DNA from: Streptomyces canus
Lineage (GTDB): Bacteria; Actinomycetota; Actinomycetes; Streptomycetales; Streptomycetaceae
Length of the DNA: 64,000 nt
Assembly (NCBI RefSeq): GCF_001514145.1
Contig: NZ_KQ948660.1
Span: 475,658 to 539,657, forward strand
Direction: 5' to 3'
Every line of letters begins with the position of its first letter. The stretch's first letter is position 1. The notes under the pieces are model-generated. The model saw nothing but the letters and a program-made list of their open reading frames with translations, was not told the DNA's origin and ran no database searches. The translations under genes were made by a program, and so were the position numbers. This document shows, piece by piece, positions 16,752 through 25,314 of this stretch.

Positions 16752-17962
16752 TGGCAACCTCCCTAGGGGCGCGGGGAACTGCGCGACCAGCCACGACGAA
16801 CCGGCACCCCGCAGCATCCGGAACCCCCCTGGTGCTCTCCGGCGCCGACGTGGTCCTGCCCACCGGAACGGTCAAGAACGGCCAAGTTGTCATCGAAGGC
16901 ACCCGAATCACTCGCACTGCCCCGGAGAACGCCCAGGTCATCGACGTAACCAACCACTGGCTGGTCCCCGGCTTCGTCGACATCCACAACCACGGCGGCG
17001 GCGGAGCCTCGTTCACCTCAGGCACCGCAGACGACGTGGTCACCGGCATCCGCACCCACCGGAACCACGGCACCACCACCCTCGTCGCCTCCACCGTCAC
17101 CGGCGACATGGACTTCCTCGCCCAGCGAGCCGGCCTGCTGAGCGAACTCGCCGAGCAGGGCGACATCGCCGGCATCCACTTCGAGGGCCCGTTCATCTCC
17201 CCCTGCCGCAAGGGCGCGCACTCGGAGAACCTTCTGCGCCACCCCGACCCCGCGGAGGTCCGCAAGCTGGTCGACGCGGCTCGCGGACAGGCGAAGATGG
17301 TCACGCTCGCCACCGAACTCCCCGGCGGCATCGACTCCGTACGGCTCCTCGCCGAGCAGGGCGTCATCGCGGCGATCGGGCACACGGACGCGACGTACGA
17401 GCAGACCGTCGAGGCCATCGACGCGGGCGCCACCGTGGCCACCCACCTCTTCAACGCGATGCCGCAGATCGGCCACCGAGCCCCCGGCCCCATCGCCGCC
17501 CTCCTGGAGGACGAGCGGATCACGGTCGAGCTGATCAACGACGGCACGCATCTGCACCCGGCCGCGCTGCAACTCGCGTTCCACCACGCGGCGGCACACC
17601 GCGTCGCGTTCATCACGGACGCCATGGACGCGGCCGGCTTCGGCGACGGCCGTTACCTGCTCGGCCCACTGGAGGTCGAGGTCAGCGAGGGGGTCGCCCG
17701 GCTCGTGGAGGGCGGTTCGATCGCGGGATCGACGCTCACCCTGGACCGCGCCTTCAAGCGGGCGGTGACCGTCGACCGGCTGCCCGTCGAGGACGTGGTC
17801 GCGGCGATCTCCGCCAACCCGGCCCGTCTGCTGGGCATGTCCGACCGCATCGGCTCCCTGGAGCCCGGCAAGGACGCCGATCTGGTCCTGCTCGACCATC
17901 AATTCGACCTCAAGGGCGTCATGCGCCGGGGGGAATGGGTGGTCGATCCCCAACTGGGCTGA
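16751..17962 (+). CDS. nagA: N-acetylglucosamine-6-phosphate deacetylase
   Basis: A 403-residue amidohydrolase producing glucosamine-6-phosphate and acetate. Metal and active-site motifs appear in order: PGFVDIHNHGGGG, GIHFEGPF, AIGHTDATYEQ, ATHLFNAM and the catalytic Asp in FITDAMDAAG. The first 25 or so residues (Ser/Thr/Arg-rich) precede the beta-sandwich domain and may be non-essential. The ATG shares one base with the nagK stop, so the two are translated as a couple. The enzyme feeds amino sugars from chitin or cell-wall recycling into glycolysis and sets the level of the DasR effectors. Confidence 0.95.
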   Translation: MATSLGARGTARPATTNRHPAASGTPLVLSGADVVLPTGTVKNGQVVIEGTRITRTAPENAQVIDVTNHWLVPGFVDIHNHGGGGASFTSGTADDVVTGIRTHRNHGTTTLVASTVTGDMDFLAQRAGLLSELAEQGDIAGIHFEGPFISPCRKGAHSENLLRHPDPAEVRKLVDAARGQAKMVTLATELPGGIDSVRLLAEQGVIAAIGHTDATYEQTVEAIDAGATVATHLFNAMPQIGHRAPGPIAALLEDERITVELINDGTHLHPAALQLAFHHAAAHRVAFITDAMDAAGFGDGRYLLGPLEVEVSEGVARLVEGGSIAGSTLTLDRAFKRAVTVDRLPVEDVVAAISANPARLLGMSDRIGSLEPGKDADLVLLDHQFDLKGVMRRGEWVVDPQLG

Positions 17963-18040
17963 TGTGTGCCGCTGTTGGGGCCGGTGCAGTCCTGGGAGAC
18001 TGGACGGGCACATTCTGTCTCTCGGGGGAGGTCGGTCCAG

Positions 18041-18970
18041 GTGATCCTCACGGTCACACTGAACACCGCTCTCGACATCACCTATCGCGTACGGTCGCTG
18101 CGGCCGCACACCAGCCACCGGGTCACCGAGGTCACCGAACGCCCCGGCGGCAAGGGCCTGAACGTGGCCCGGGTGCTGGCCGCGCTCGGCCACGAGGTGA
18201 CGGTCACCGGCTTCACGGGCGGCGCCACGGGCCGCATGGTCCAGGACCGGCTCACGGCCGTACCGGGCCTGGTGGACGCGCTCGTCCCGGTCACCGGCCC
18301 GACCCGGCGCACGATCGCCGTGGTCGACGAGGAGTCCGGCGACACCACCCAGCTCAACGAACCGGGTCCGACGGTGACGCCGGCGGAGTGGTCGGCCTTC
18401 CAGGAGGCGTACGAGGATCTCGTCCCGTCCGTCTCGGCGGTGGCCCTGTGCGGGAGCCTGCCGCCGGGGGTGCCGGTGGGGGCCTACGCGGGCCTGATCC
18501 GCACGGCGAAGGCGGCCGGGGTGCCGGTCCTGCTGGACACCAGCGGAGAGGCACTGCGCCGCGGGGTCGCCGCCCGCCCGGACATCCTCAAGCCGAACGC
18601 CGCCGAACTGTCCGAACTGACCGGCTCCCACGAACCGCAGCGCGCGGCACAGGACGCACGGCGCCGGGGCGCACTCGCGGTGGTGGCCTCCCTGGGCACG
18701 CGGGGCCTGCTGGCGGCAACCCCGGAAGGCCGCTGGAGCGCCACGCCCCCGGCCCGTGTCCACGGCAACCCGACGGGCGCCGGCGACTCGCTGGTGGCAG
18801 GCCTGCTGTCGGGCCTGGTCGACCAACTCCCCTGGCCGGACCGCCTGACCCGCGCGGTCGCGTTGTCCGCGGCGACGGTACTGGCCCCGGTGGCGGGCGA
18901 GTTCGACCGCGCGGCCTACGAGGACCTGCTGGGCCGGGTCACGGTCACCGGGGAAGTCAGCGCGGCGTGA
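18041..18970 (+). CDS. PfkB-family sugar kinase (1-phosphofructokinase/tagatose-6-P kinase type)
   Basis: A 309-residue ribokinase-fold enzyme. MILTVTLNTALDITY and RPGGKGLNVARVLAALG at the N-terminus are typical of the FruK/LacC branch, and HGNPTGAGDSLVAGLL carries the catalytic aspartate and anion hole. It phosphorylates a sugar phosphate with ATP; FruK-like (fructose-1-P) and LacC-like (tagatose-6-P) choices cannot be separated here. The GTG start has GGGGGAG ten bases upstream. It sits 78 bases after nagA and could belong to the amino-sugar operon, but no PTS gene is adjacent. Confidence 0.85.
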   Translation: MILTVTLNTALDITYRVRSLRPHTSHRVTEVTERPGGKGLNVARVLAALGHEVTVTGFTGGATGRMVQDRLTAVPGLVDALVPVTGPTRRTIAVVDEESGDTTQLNEPGPTVTPAEWSAFQEAYEDLVPSVSAVALCGSLPPGVPVGAYAGLIRTAKAAGVPVLLDTSGEALRRGVAARPDILKPNAAELSELTGSHEPQRAAQDARRRGALAVVASLGTRGLLAATPEGRWSATPPARVHGNPTGAGDSLVAGLLSGLVDQLPWPDRLTRAVALSAATVLAPVAGEFDRAAYEDLLGRVTVTGEVSAA

Positions 18971-18973
18971 CCC

Positions 18974-19924
18974 CTACTGGTCGACGTTCTCCGTCACGGA
19001 GAACGTGTCGAGCAGGGCGTTGCACTTGTTGCCCTGCTGGCACGAGAGCTGAATCGTGTTGGTGCCCTTGGTCAGGGAGACCTGGGCCCACGTCTCCTGC
19101 CATTCGTTCGCGGGAAGCCCACCGAAGTTCTTCATGTTCAGCGGCCGGGAGGCGGACTTCCCGTTGACCGTCACCGTCCCGTCGGCATCCTCGGCGGGGA
19201 GGCTGTAGCGGACGTAGAGCCGGTAGGTGCCGGCCTTCTTGATGCCGTTGACGGTCCAGGTGACCGAGGCGCCGACCTGGTTGAAGCCCTGGACGTAGAC
19301 GCCGCCGTCGGACTTGGCGCCCTTCACGTCGGACGCGACGCTCGTGCCGCCCTCCAGGCGCATCGTCTTCGTGTCGGCCTTGGGAAGCTCGGCCGCCTCC
19401 TCCGACGAGGTCGACGGGCTCGGCTCGGAGCTCTGCGAAGTGGACGGCGTCGTGGACGCCCCGCTGTCGCCCGCCTTGTCGTTGTCGTCGCCGCCCGCCA
19501 TCGCGATGCCAATGCCTATGACCACCGCGGCGACCACCGCGATCGCGCCGATCAGCAGGCCCTTGGTGTTGGGGCCACCGCTCCGGCCGCCGCCACCGCT
19601 GTAGCCGGGCATGGGCTGCTGGCTGGTGGGGGCGCCGCCCGGGAAGGTCTCGGGGGCGGCGTAGTGGGCGCTGGGCTGGGTGTAGCCGCTCTGGCCCGGC
19701 TGCTGCGGGACCTGGCCGTACGGGCCGTTCGGCGCGGCCGGTGCCTGCTGCTGGCCGTACTGCCGCTGGCCGACCGAGCGCGTCCGGTTGACGGAGTTCG
19801 GGTAGCCGTAGCCGTAGCCGCCGCCGGACGGCGGCTGGGCGCCGTTGGCCTGGCCGTCGGCGTAGAGGTAGCCGAACGGGTCGTCGTCCTCGGGCGCACT
19901 CGCCCCGTTGTTACCGGACGTCAT
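18974..19924 (-). CDS. Membrane-anchored surface protein with CBM6/35-like domain
   Basis: A 316-residue type II membrane protein. Residues 1-115 are a cytosolic low-complexity Gly/Pro/Gln/Tyr region (GGYGYGYPNS, QQQAPAAPNGPYG). One transmembrane helix spans about 125-145, followed by a Ser/Thr-rich linker. The C-terminal 130 residues form a predicted beta-sandwich (MRLEGGTSVASDV, GTYRLYVRYSLP, TNTIQLSCQQGNKCNALLDTF) resembling CBM6/35 carbohydrate-binding modules. It may bind cell-wall glycans outside the cell. It lies 121 bases downstream of the diguanylate cyclase on the same strand. No enzyme domain is present. Confidence 0.7.
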   Translation of the reverse strand: MTSGNNGASAPEDDDPFGYLYADGQANGAQPPSGGGYGYGYPNSVNRTRSVGQRQYGQQQAPAAPNGPYGQVPQQPGQSGYTQPSAHYAAPETFPGGAPTSQQPMPGYSGGGGRSGGPNTKGLLIGAIAVVAAVVIGIGIAMAGGDDNDKAGDSGASTTPSTSQSSEPSPSTSSEEAAELPKADTKTMRLEGGTSVASDVKGAKSDGGVYVQGFNQVGASVTWTVNGIKKAGTYRLYVRYSLPAEDADGTVTVNGKSASRPLNMKNFGGLPANEWQETWAQVSLTKGTNTIQLSCQQGNKCNALLDTFSVTENVDQ

Positions 19925-20045
19925 CCCAGGTACTCCTCAAACAGGTCGGCATCGGATGCGATACGGATGGTCAGAATGGCGAGCCTACCCGCTCCTGGTG
20001 GCCCAAACGGGTGACTCGGATCGCATCAGCTCGCTGACCTGGGGA

Positions 20046-21704
20046 TCATCCCGCGCGTCTGTGTTGTTTGGGACGAGATCGTTTCTCGACGTACATCCGC
20101 TCGTCGGCGGACTTCAACACTTCGTCCGCCGTCATCCCGCAGTGCGCCCAGCCGATGCCGAAGCTGGCACCGACCCGGACGGCCCGTCCCTCGGCACGGA
20201 TCGGCTGGATGATCTCGCTGCGCAGACGTACGGCGAGGTCGGCGGCGTCGGCCTTGCCGAGCCCGTCGGCGAGGATCACGAACTCGTCGCCGCCGAGCCG
20301 GGCCACGGTGTCGCCGTCGCGCACGCACTGGGACAGCCGCCGGGCGACCTCGATGAGCACCGCGTCACCCGCGTTGTGCCCGAACCGGTCGTTGATCGAC
20401 TTGAAGCCGTCGAGGTCGCAGAAGAGCACCGCGAGCCCCTTGGTGCCGTCGTCGCGCTCGCCCTCGGGGGCGACGGTGTGCACATGGTGGTCGAAGGTGT
20501 CGAACGCCTCCGCGCCGACCGGCCGGAAGTCGAAACCGTGGCCGTTCGCGTCGAAGGCGGGGTGGCCGAAGGCCGTGTCGATCGACTCCAGCGCGGCCGT
20601 GTGGGTGGAGCGCTGCTGACAGAGCCGGGAGGACAGCCGCGAGCGCAGCTCGGCGGAGTTCGGCAGGCCGGTCAGGGAGTCGTGGGAGGCGCGGTGGGCG
20701 AGCTGGAGCTCGCGGCGCTTGCGCTCCTCGATGTCCTCGACGTGGGTGAGCAGGAAGCGCGGCCCGTCGGCGGCGTCGGCGACCACCGAGTTGCGCAGTG
20801 ACACCCAGACGTACGTGCCGTCCCGGCGCCCGAGGCGGAGCTCCGCGCGCCCGCCTTCCGCGGAGGTCCGCAGCAGGGTGCCTATGTCCTCGGGGTGGAC
20901 CAGGTCGGAGAAGGAGTAGCGGCGCATCGCGGACGCGGGGCGGCCGAGGAGGCGGCACAGGGCGTCGTTGGTGCGCAGGATCCGGCCGTGCTGGTCGCCG
21001 CCCATCTCGGCGATGGCCATGCCGGAGGGGGCGTACTCGAAGGCCTGCCGAAAGCTCTCTTCACTGGCTCTGAGGGCCTGCTGCTCCCTTTCGAGCCTGA
21101 CCAGTGCACGCTGCATGTTCGACCGCAGACGCGCGTTGCTGATCGCGATGGCGGCCTGGAACGCGTACATCTGGAGCGCTTCGCGTCCCCATGCCCCCGG
21201 CCTGCGGCCGTTGCGCGGCCGGTCCACGGAGAGCACGCCGATCAGCTCGCCGCACTGGCCGCCCTGCACGCCCGGCGTGTACATCGGCGCGAACAGCCGG
21301 TCGGAGGGGTGCCACTCGTCCTCGAAGCGGGGTGCGGGGCCGTCGGTGTACCACTGCGGGACGTCGTCGTCGTCGAGGACCCAGCCCTCGGTGTGCGGGA
21401 TGAAGACCAGGTCGCCCCAGGTCTCCCCCATGCTCAGCCGGCGCTCCCAGGACTCACGGGAGCCCACCCGGCCGGTGATCAGCGACTCGGCGGCCTGGTT
21501 CCCGGCGAAGGCGGCGACCACGAGGTCGCCGTCGGGGCGCACGAGATTGACGCACGCCAGTTCGTAACCGAGCGCGGTGACCACGCCGTTCGCGACGGTC
21601 TGCAGTGTGTCGGCCAGGCTGCGGGCCGTGTTCATGTCGGCCATGACCTGGTGCAGCTGTCGCAGGGACGCAAGACGGACGTACGGCTCCGACTCGCTCT
21701 CCAT
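20046..21704 (-). CDS. Diguanylate cyclase with GAF-PAS-GGDEF domains (CdgB-like)
   Basis: A 552-residue cytosolic signalling enzyme. A GAF domain covers roughly residues 20-190, a PAS domain 205-330, then a GGDEF domain to the end. The active-site GGDEF is intact at 471-475, preceded five residues earlier by an RDGD I-site (RxxD), so product inhibition is likely. It condenses two GTP into c-di-GMP, the ligand that arms BldD in Streptomyces development. The domain order and locus resemble S. coelicolor CdgB. ATG 21704 is chosen; the open frame continues far upstream without family features. A CRP-type palindrome lies 156-171 bases upstream. Confidence 0.92.
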   Translation of the reverse strand: MESESEPYVRLASLRQLHQVMADMNTARSLADTLQTVANGVVTALGYELACVNLVRPDGDLVVAAFAGNQAAESLITGRVGSRESWERRLSMGETWGDLVFIPHTEGWVLDDDDVPQWYTDGPAPRFEDEWHPSDRLFAPMYTPGVQGGQCGELIGVLSVDRPRNGRRPGAWGREALQMYAFQAAIAISNARLRSNMQRALVRLEREQQALRASEESFRQAFEYAPSGMAIAEMGGDQHGRILRTNDALCRLLGRPASAMRRYSFSDLVHPEDIGTLLRTSAEGGRAELRLGRRDGTYVWVSLRNSVVADAADGPRFLLTHVEDIEERKRRELQLAHRASHDSLTGLPNSAELRSRLSSRLCQQRSTHTAALESIDTAFGHPAFDANGHGFDFRPVGAEAFDTFDHHVHTVAPEGERDDGTKGLAVLFCDLDGFKSINDRFGHNAGDAVLIEVARRLSQCVRDGDTVARLGGDEFVILADGLGKADAADLAVRLRSEIIQPIRAEGRAVRVGASFGIGWAHCGMTADEVLKSADERMYVEKRSRPKQHRRAG

Positions 21705-22043
21705 TGCTCGCCCTCCCCCCGAGACCTCGCAGCGAATCAAGGGTTCTCTTCGGCGTATCTTCAGTGCGGCTTCGTTGGTGCGGCTTCGTCGGTACTTCCC
21801 CGCCACTGAATCACAGCGCGCTGCCCACTCGGTACACAGGGTCAACAAATACCGCCCCTTGTGACTCAAGTCACAGCGAAAGATGAACAATTGAGTGGGG
21901 TTTCTGCGCTTTCCCTGTGCGTTTACTGAACGCAAACTTTGGGCGTTTGTGGACGCCGCGTCCCTCTCCGCCGGTAGACCTAGGTCCCGCCTCGGACGAA
22001 GGCCCGATGCGGAGCGCACGGACCGGAGATTAGCGTTTCCGGC
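21705..22043. other. Regulatory intergenic region between the diguanylate cyclase and flavin reductase
   Basis: A 339-base gap without a gene. Besides the CRP-type site it holds a TGCGTT-N5-AACGCA palindrome at 21918-21934 and a GACCTAGGTC palindrome near 21978. It must contain promoters for both divergent genes. Confidence 0.5.
21860..21875. promoter_or_regulatory. Perfect CRP-type palindrome
   Basis: TGTGACTCAAGTCACA has the exact TGTGA-N6-TCACA form and also fits the GTG-N6-GNCAC pattern for actinobacterial Crp. A shifted BldD-like reading is one base too short. The position suits control of the diguanylate cyclase promoter. Confidence 0.6.
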
Positions 22044-22619
22044 GTGCCGAACACTCCCCCCGCCACCGCCCCGATGATCCCTCCGCCCGCTTCCGGGCAT
22101 GCTGTGGGGGTGAGCAACGACGAGTTCCGCGCCGCCATGGCCCGGCTGGCCGCGGGCGTGGTCCTGGTGACCGCGTTCGAGCCCCCGCTCGACGCCGAGG
22201 GCCCCGGGGGCGAGGACGTCGGCATGACGGCCACGGCGTTCCTGTCGGTCTCCCTGGATCCGCCTCTCGTGCTGGTCAGCCTGCGTACGGGCTCCCGCAT
22301 GGACGATCTGCTCGACGAGCAGCCCCACTGGGCGGTCTCCGTCCTGTCCGAGAGCCAGCGCCACATCGCCGGCCGCTTCGCCATGAAGGGCCGCATCAGC
22401 GACCGCCTCCTGTTCGAGGACATCCCCTACGTCCGCGGCGCGGTCACCGGCGCCGCACTGGTGGGCGGCGCCCTCGCCACCCTGGAGTGCCGCACCGAAC
22501 AGCGCGTGGAGGCCGGCGACCACACCCTGGTGATCGGCCGCGTCCTGACGGCCGACGTGCCGAGCGCGGACGGTGGACCGCTGACCTATTTCCGGGGCAG
22601 GTACCGCCAGCTGGGATGA
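22044..22619 (+). CDS. Flavin reductase domain (FMN-binding) protein
   Basis: A 191-residue protein of the flavin reductase-like, FMN-binding split-barrel family. FRAAMARLAAGVVLVTA, MTATAFLSVSLDPPLVLVSL and the C-terminal LTYFRGRYRQLG are characteristic. Such enzymes use NAD(P)H to reduce FMN or FAD for a partner monooxygenase, but no monooxygenase is adjacent here. The GTG at 22044 gives a Pro/Ala-rich leader of about 28 residues. An internal GTG near 22110 (VSNDEFRAAMARL) is a realistic alternative because homology begins there. It is transcribed alone, divergent from the GGDEF gene. Confidence 0.8.
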   Translation: MPNTPPATAPMIPPPASGHAVGVSNDEFRAAMARLAAGVVLVTAFEPPLDAEGPGGEDVGMTATAFLSVSLDPPLVLVSLRTGSRMDDLLDEQPHWAVSVLSESQRHIAGRFAMKGRISDRLLFEDIPYVRGAVTGAALVGGALATLECRTEQRVEAGDHTLVIGRVLTADVPSADGGPLTYFRGRYRQLG

Positions 22620-22661
22620 ATTCCGTGGCCGCGCGCCGGTTCTCCGGCATAAGGTCCCCGG

Positions 22662-23132
22662 ATGACATTCGCACCCCGCCTCGAAGAGGTCACACCCGGG
22701 AATTTCGAAACGGCGACCGGCATACGGGTACGCCCCGAGCAGGAATTCGCCGTCTCCCCGGTCATGCAGTCCCTCGCCGAGGCCTACGTGCATCCCGCGG
22801 GCGTCGCCTGGCCCCGTCTGATCGTCGACGGTGACCGCACGGTCGGCTTCCTGATGGCCTTCCTCGACATCGACTGGCGCGCCGACGGCGGCACCGTCGT
22901 CCGCTCCGGCCTGTGGCGGCTGAACATCGCGGCCGACGCCCAGGGCCAGGGCTACGGCCGTTTCGCCGTCGAGTCCGTCGCCGATGAGCTGCGCCGCCGG
23001 GGCACCAAGGAGTTGTACGTCACCTGGCACGAGGGCGACGACGGCCCGGCGGAGTTCTATCTGAGGCTCGGTTTCCGCCGGACCGGGGAGCTGAGCGACG
23101 GCGAGACCGTCGGGGTGCTGAGCCTCGACTAG
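22662..23132 (+). CDS. GNAT-family N-acetyltransferase
   Basis: A 156-residue acetyltransferase. The acetyl-CoA pyrophosphate loop is seen in LNIAADAQGQGYGRFAVESVADEL (Q/RxxGxG/A type), followed by ELYVTWHEGDDGPAEFYLRLGFRRTGE, the usual C-terminal GNAT strand and helix. It resembles diamine/spermidine acetyltransferase relatives, but the substrate is unknown. It starts 42 bases after the flavin reductase. Its TAG stop shares the tetramer CTAG with the stop of the convergent sigma factor, leaving no terminator space between them. Confidence 0.85.
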   Translation: MTFAPRLEEVTPGNFETATGIRVRPEQEFAVSPVMQSLAEAYVHPAGVAWPRLIVDGDRTVGFLMAFLDIDWRADGGTVVRSGLWRLNIAADAQGQGYGRFAVESVADELRRRGTKELYVTWHEGDDGPAEFYLRLGFRRTGELSDGETVGVLSLD

Positions 23133-23971
23133 GCGAAGGTGATCTCCAGCCGGGCCGCCCGGACCGGGTCCGTGGTGATGTCGATCACGGCGATCCGGTC
23201 GTGTACGAACGTGAACGCGAGCGTCCGCTCCACGCGGCCGTCCCGCAGGAGCGCGATGCCGGTGCGGCCCTCGACGAGCGCGGGTACCGCGACGCCGACG
23301 ATGTGCCGCGAGTAGCTCGTCGCCCCCTTGGCCACGGCCAGGGCCCCCGTCGTCACCCCGACCTCCGTGCGCACCACGACATCCGGGTCCAGAACCTCCA
23401 GCAGCCCGTCGAAGTCACCCTCGCGCGCGGCGGCGAGGAAGGCGTCGACGAGTTCACGCCGGCGCGTCCGGTCGGTGTCGGTGACCTGGGCGCCCCGCAC
23501 CCGGCGCCGGGCCCGGCTGGCGAGCTGGCGGGTGGCCGCCGGGGACTTGCCGATGACGCCGGCGATCTCGTCGTAGGGGACGGCGAAGAGGTCGTGGAGG
23601 ACGAAGGCGAGCCGTTCGGCGGGGGTGAGGGTGTCGAGGACGACGAGGAGGGCGCTGCCGACCGAGTCGGCGAGGAGGACGTCCTGTTCGGGATCGGCGA
23701 CGGTGGCCGGCACCGGCGCCTCGGGCTCCAGGGGCTGTTCGGCACGGGACCTGCGGGAGCGGAGCATGTCGAGGCAGACCCGGCCCACGACGGTCGTCAG
23801 CCAGCCACCGAGGTTGTCGATGTGCGTGGTGTCGGACCGGCTCATCCGCACCCACGTCTCCTGCACCGCGTCCTCGGCCTCGGCGCCCGACCCGAGCATC
23901 CGCCGCGCCACCGCCCGCAGCTGCCCCCGGTGCGCCTCGAACCGTTCGGCCAGGAAGTCGTCGTCGCCCAT
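23129..23971 (-). CDS. ECF RNA polymerase sigma factor with C-terminal SnoaL-like domain (SigJ/ECF41-like)
   Basis: A 280-residue sigma factor. Region 2 (LRAVARRMLGSGAEAEDAVQETWVRM and VVGRVCLDMLRSR) and region 4 (LTPAERLAFVLHDLFAVPYDEIAGVIGKSPAATRQLASRARRRV, listed as blocks) are complete. A 110-residue SnoaL/NTF2-like extension follows (FLAAAREGDFDGLLEVLDPDVVV). In the ECF41 and SigJ types this extension replaces a separate anti-sigma factor and modulates activity. No anti-sigma gene is adjacent. No carboxymuconolactone decarboxylase, the usual ECF41 partner, is visible here either. ATG 23971 is used. Confidence 0.9.
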   Translation of the reverse strand: MGDDDFLAERFEAHRGQLRAVARRMLGSGAEAEDAVQETWVRMSRSDTTHIDNLGGWLTTVVGRVCLDMLRSRRSRAEQPLEPEAPVPATVADPEQDVLLADSVGSALLVVLDTLTPAERLAFVLHDLFAVPYDEIAGVIGKSPAATRQLASRARRRVRGAQVTDTDRTRRRELVDAFLAAAREGDFDGLLEVLDPDVVVRTEVGVTTGALAVAKGATSYSRHIVGVAVPALVEGRTGIALLRDGRVERTLAFTFVHDRIAVIDITTDPVRAARLEITFA

Positions 23972-24073
23972 GAGTCACCGCTCTCGTCGTCGTCCGCCGT
24001 CGGTGAGTTGACGGACGGCACGGCGGAGATGTGACACACGCAGGTCTGTTGATGACGTGTCGCAGGCCCGGGG

Positions 24074-24511
24074 CTATCCCCAGTCCCGCCCCTGCCGCCC
24101 CCGCTTGGTGTCCGAGCGCTGCTTCTTCTCCCTCAACCGCCGCTCGTTGATCCCGCGCGGGATGCGCGTCGGCCGCCGCGGCTTGGGCGGCGGAGCGGTC
24201 GCTTCGGCAAGCAGCGCGGCGAGGCGTACGGCGGCGGTCTCGCGGTTGCGCCACTGCGAACGGTGCTCGGAGGAGCGGACGGTGACGACCCCGTCGACGA
24301 GCCGCCCGGCCAGCTTGTCCAGCGCGCGCTGCTTCCACACGTCGGGCAGCGACTCGGTGCGGGCCAGGTCGAAGCGCAGCTCCACCTGGGAGTCACTGGT
24401 GTTGACGTGCTGGCCACCGGGGCCCGAGGAGCGCGAGAAACGCCACATGAGCTCGGCCTCGGGGAGCGAGACGGAGCCGCGGATGACGTGGGGACCGGAC
24501 ATGTGCTCCAT
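24074..24511 (-). CDS. arfB: Alternative ribosome-rescue factor, ArfB (YaeJ)-type peptidyl-tRNA hydrolase
   Basis: A 145-residue protein with the release-factor catalytic loop SGPGGQHVNTSDSQVEL and an Arg/Lys-rich C-terminal tail (RRLREKKQRSDTKRGRQG) that threads into the empty mRNA channel of stalled ribosomes. It lacks stop-codon recognition domains, so it is a rescue factor rather than RF1/RF2. ATG 24511 is annotated; ATG 24502 (MSGPHV) with GGAG four bases ahead is possible. The gene stands alone between the sigma factor (head-to-tail, 102 bases) and divergent terD. Confidence 0.9.
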   Translation of the reverse strand: MEHMSGPHVIRGSVSLPEAELMWRFSRSSGPGGQHVNTSDSQVELRFDLARTESLPDVWKQRALDKLAGRLVDGVVTVRSSEHRSQWRNRETAAVRLAALLAEATAPPPKPRRPTRIPRGINERRLREKKQRSDTKRGRQGRDWG

Positions 24512-24685
24512 GTTCCCGGCTCTGTCCGGTCCACGTCACCCGAATATCGCCGGGCGGCAGCCCTCAGTTTGGTAAAGAAAGTAAAGACACGGGGAACCTT
24601 CGACGCCCCTCGCGGCGTTCATACGGGTAGCTGTAACTTCAAGCCCGTACTTGCCGTACATAAACGAGGGAAGGACTCCCAAACC

Positions 24686-25261
24686 ATGGCTGTAAGCCTG
24701 TCCAAGGGTGGCAACGTCTCGCTCACCAAGGAGGCTCCGGGCCTGACCGCCGTCACCGTGGGCCTCGGCTGGGACGTCCGCACCACCACCGGCACGGACT
24801 TCGACCTCGACGCCTCCGCGATCGCGGTCAACACGGAGGGCAAGGTCTACTCGGACGGTCACTTCGTCTTCTTCAACAACAAGCAGACCCCGGACCAGAC
24901 CATCGTCCACACCGGTGACAACCGCACCGGCGAGGGCGCGGGCGACGACGAGGCGATCAACGTCAACCTGGCCGGCCTCCCGGCCGACATCGACAAGATC
25001 GTCTTCCCGGTCTCGATCTACGACGCGGAGAACCGCTCGCAGAACTTCGGCCAGGTCCGCAACGCCTACATCCGCATCGTCAACCAGGCCGGCGGCGCCG
25101 AGATCGCCCGCTACGACCTCTCCGAGGACGCGGCCACGGAGACGGCGATGGTCTTCGGCGAGCTGTACCGCAACGGCGCGGAGTGGAAGTTCCGCGCGGT
25201 GGGCCAGGGCTACGCGTCCGGCCTGGTGGGCATCGCGCAGGACTTCGGCGTGAACGTCTGA
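24686..25261 (+). CDS. TerD-family stress protein
   Basis: A 191-residue TerD-domain protein: SLSKGGNVSLTKEAPGL at the start, GWDVRTTTGTDFDLDASAI, then the paired calcium-binding acidic loops and SQNFGQVRNAYIRIV. TerD proteins bind Ca2+ and are linked to tellurite resistance, phage defence and, in Streptomyces, to development and stress. This copy is solitary, without terB/terC or other ter genes nearby. GAGGGAAGGA precedes the ATG. A G/C-rich hairpin at 25280-25310 ends the gene. Confidence 0.93.
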   Translation: MAVSLSKGGNVSLTKEAPGLTAVTVGLGWDVRTTTGTDFDLDASAIAVNTEGKVYSDGHFVFFNNKQTPDQTIVHTGDNRTGEGAGDDEAINVNLAGLPADIDKIVFPVSIYDAENRSQNFGQVRNAYIRIVNQAGGAEIARYDLSEDAATETAMVFGELYRNGAEWKFRAVGQGYASGLVGIAQDFGVNV

Positions 25262-25279
25262 CAGACGCTGCGCTGAGCT

Positions 25280-25310
25280 GGAGCCCCTGGTCTTGCCGGC
25301 CGGGGGCTTC
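25280..25310. terminator. Bidirectional terminator between terD-like and DUF397 genes
   Basis: GGAGCCCC and GGGGCTTC arms (one G-T pair) lie between the convergent terD-like and DUF397 reading frames. Confidence 0.55.
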
Positions 25311-25314
25311 GGCG

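Noticed and set aside
21860..21875. BldD operator at the diguanylate cyclase
   Set aside because: The half-site spacing is one base short of the BldD pattern I know, whereas the CRP pattern fits exactly. BldD control elsewhere in the gap is not excluded.
20046..23030. A 994-codon frame that would extend the diguanylate cyclase far upstream
   Set aside because: The extension is antisense to the flavin reductase and GNAT genes and crosses the intergenic regulatory region. GAF similarity starts just after ATG 21704.
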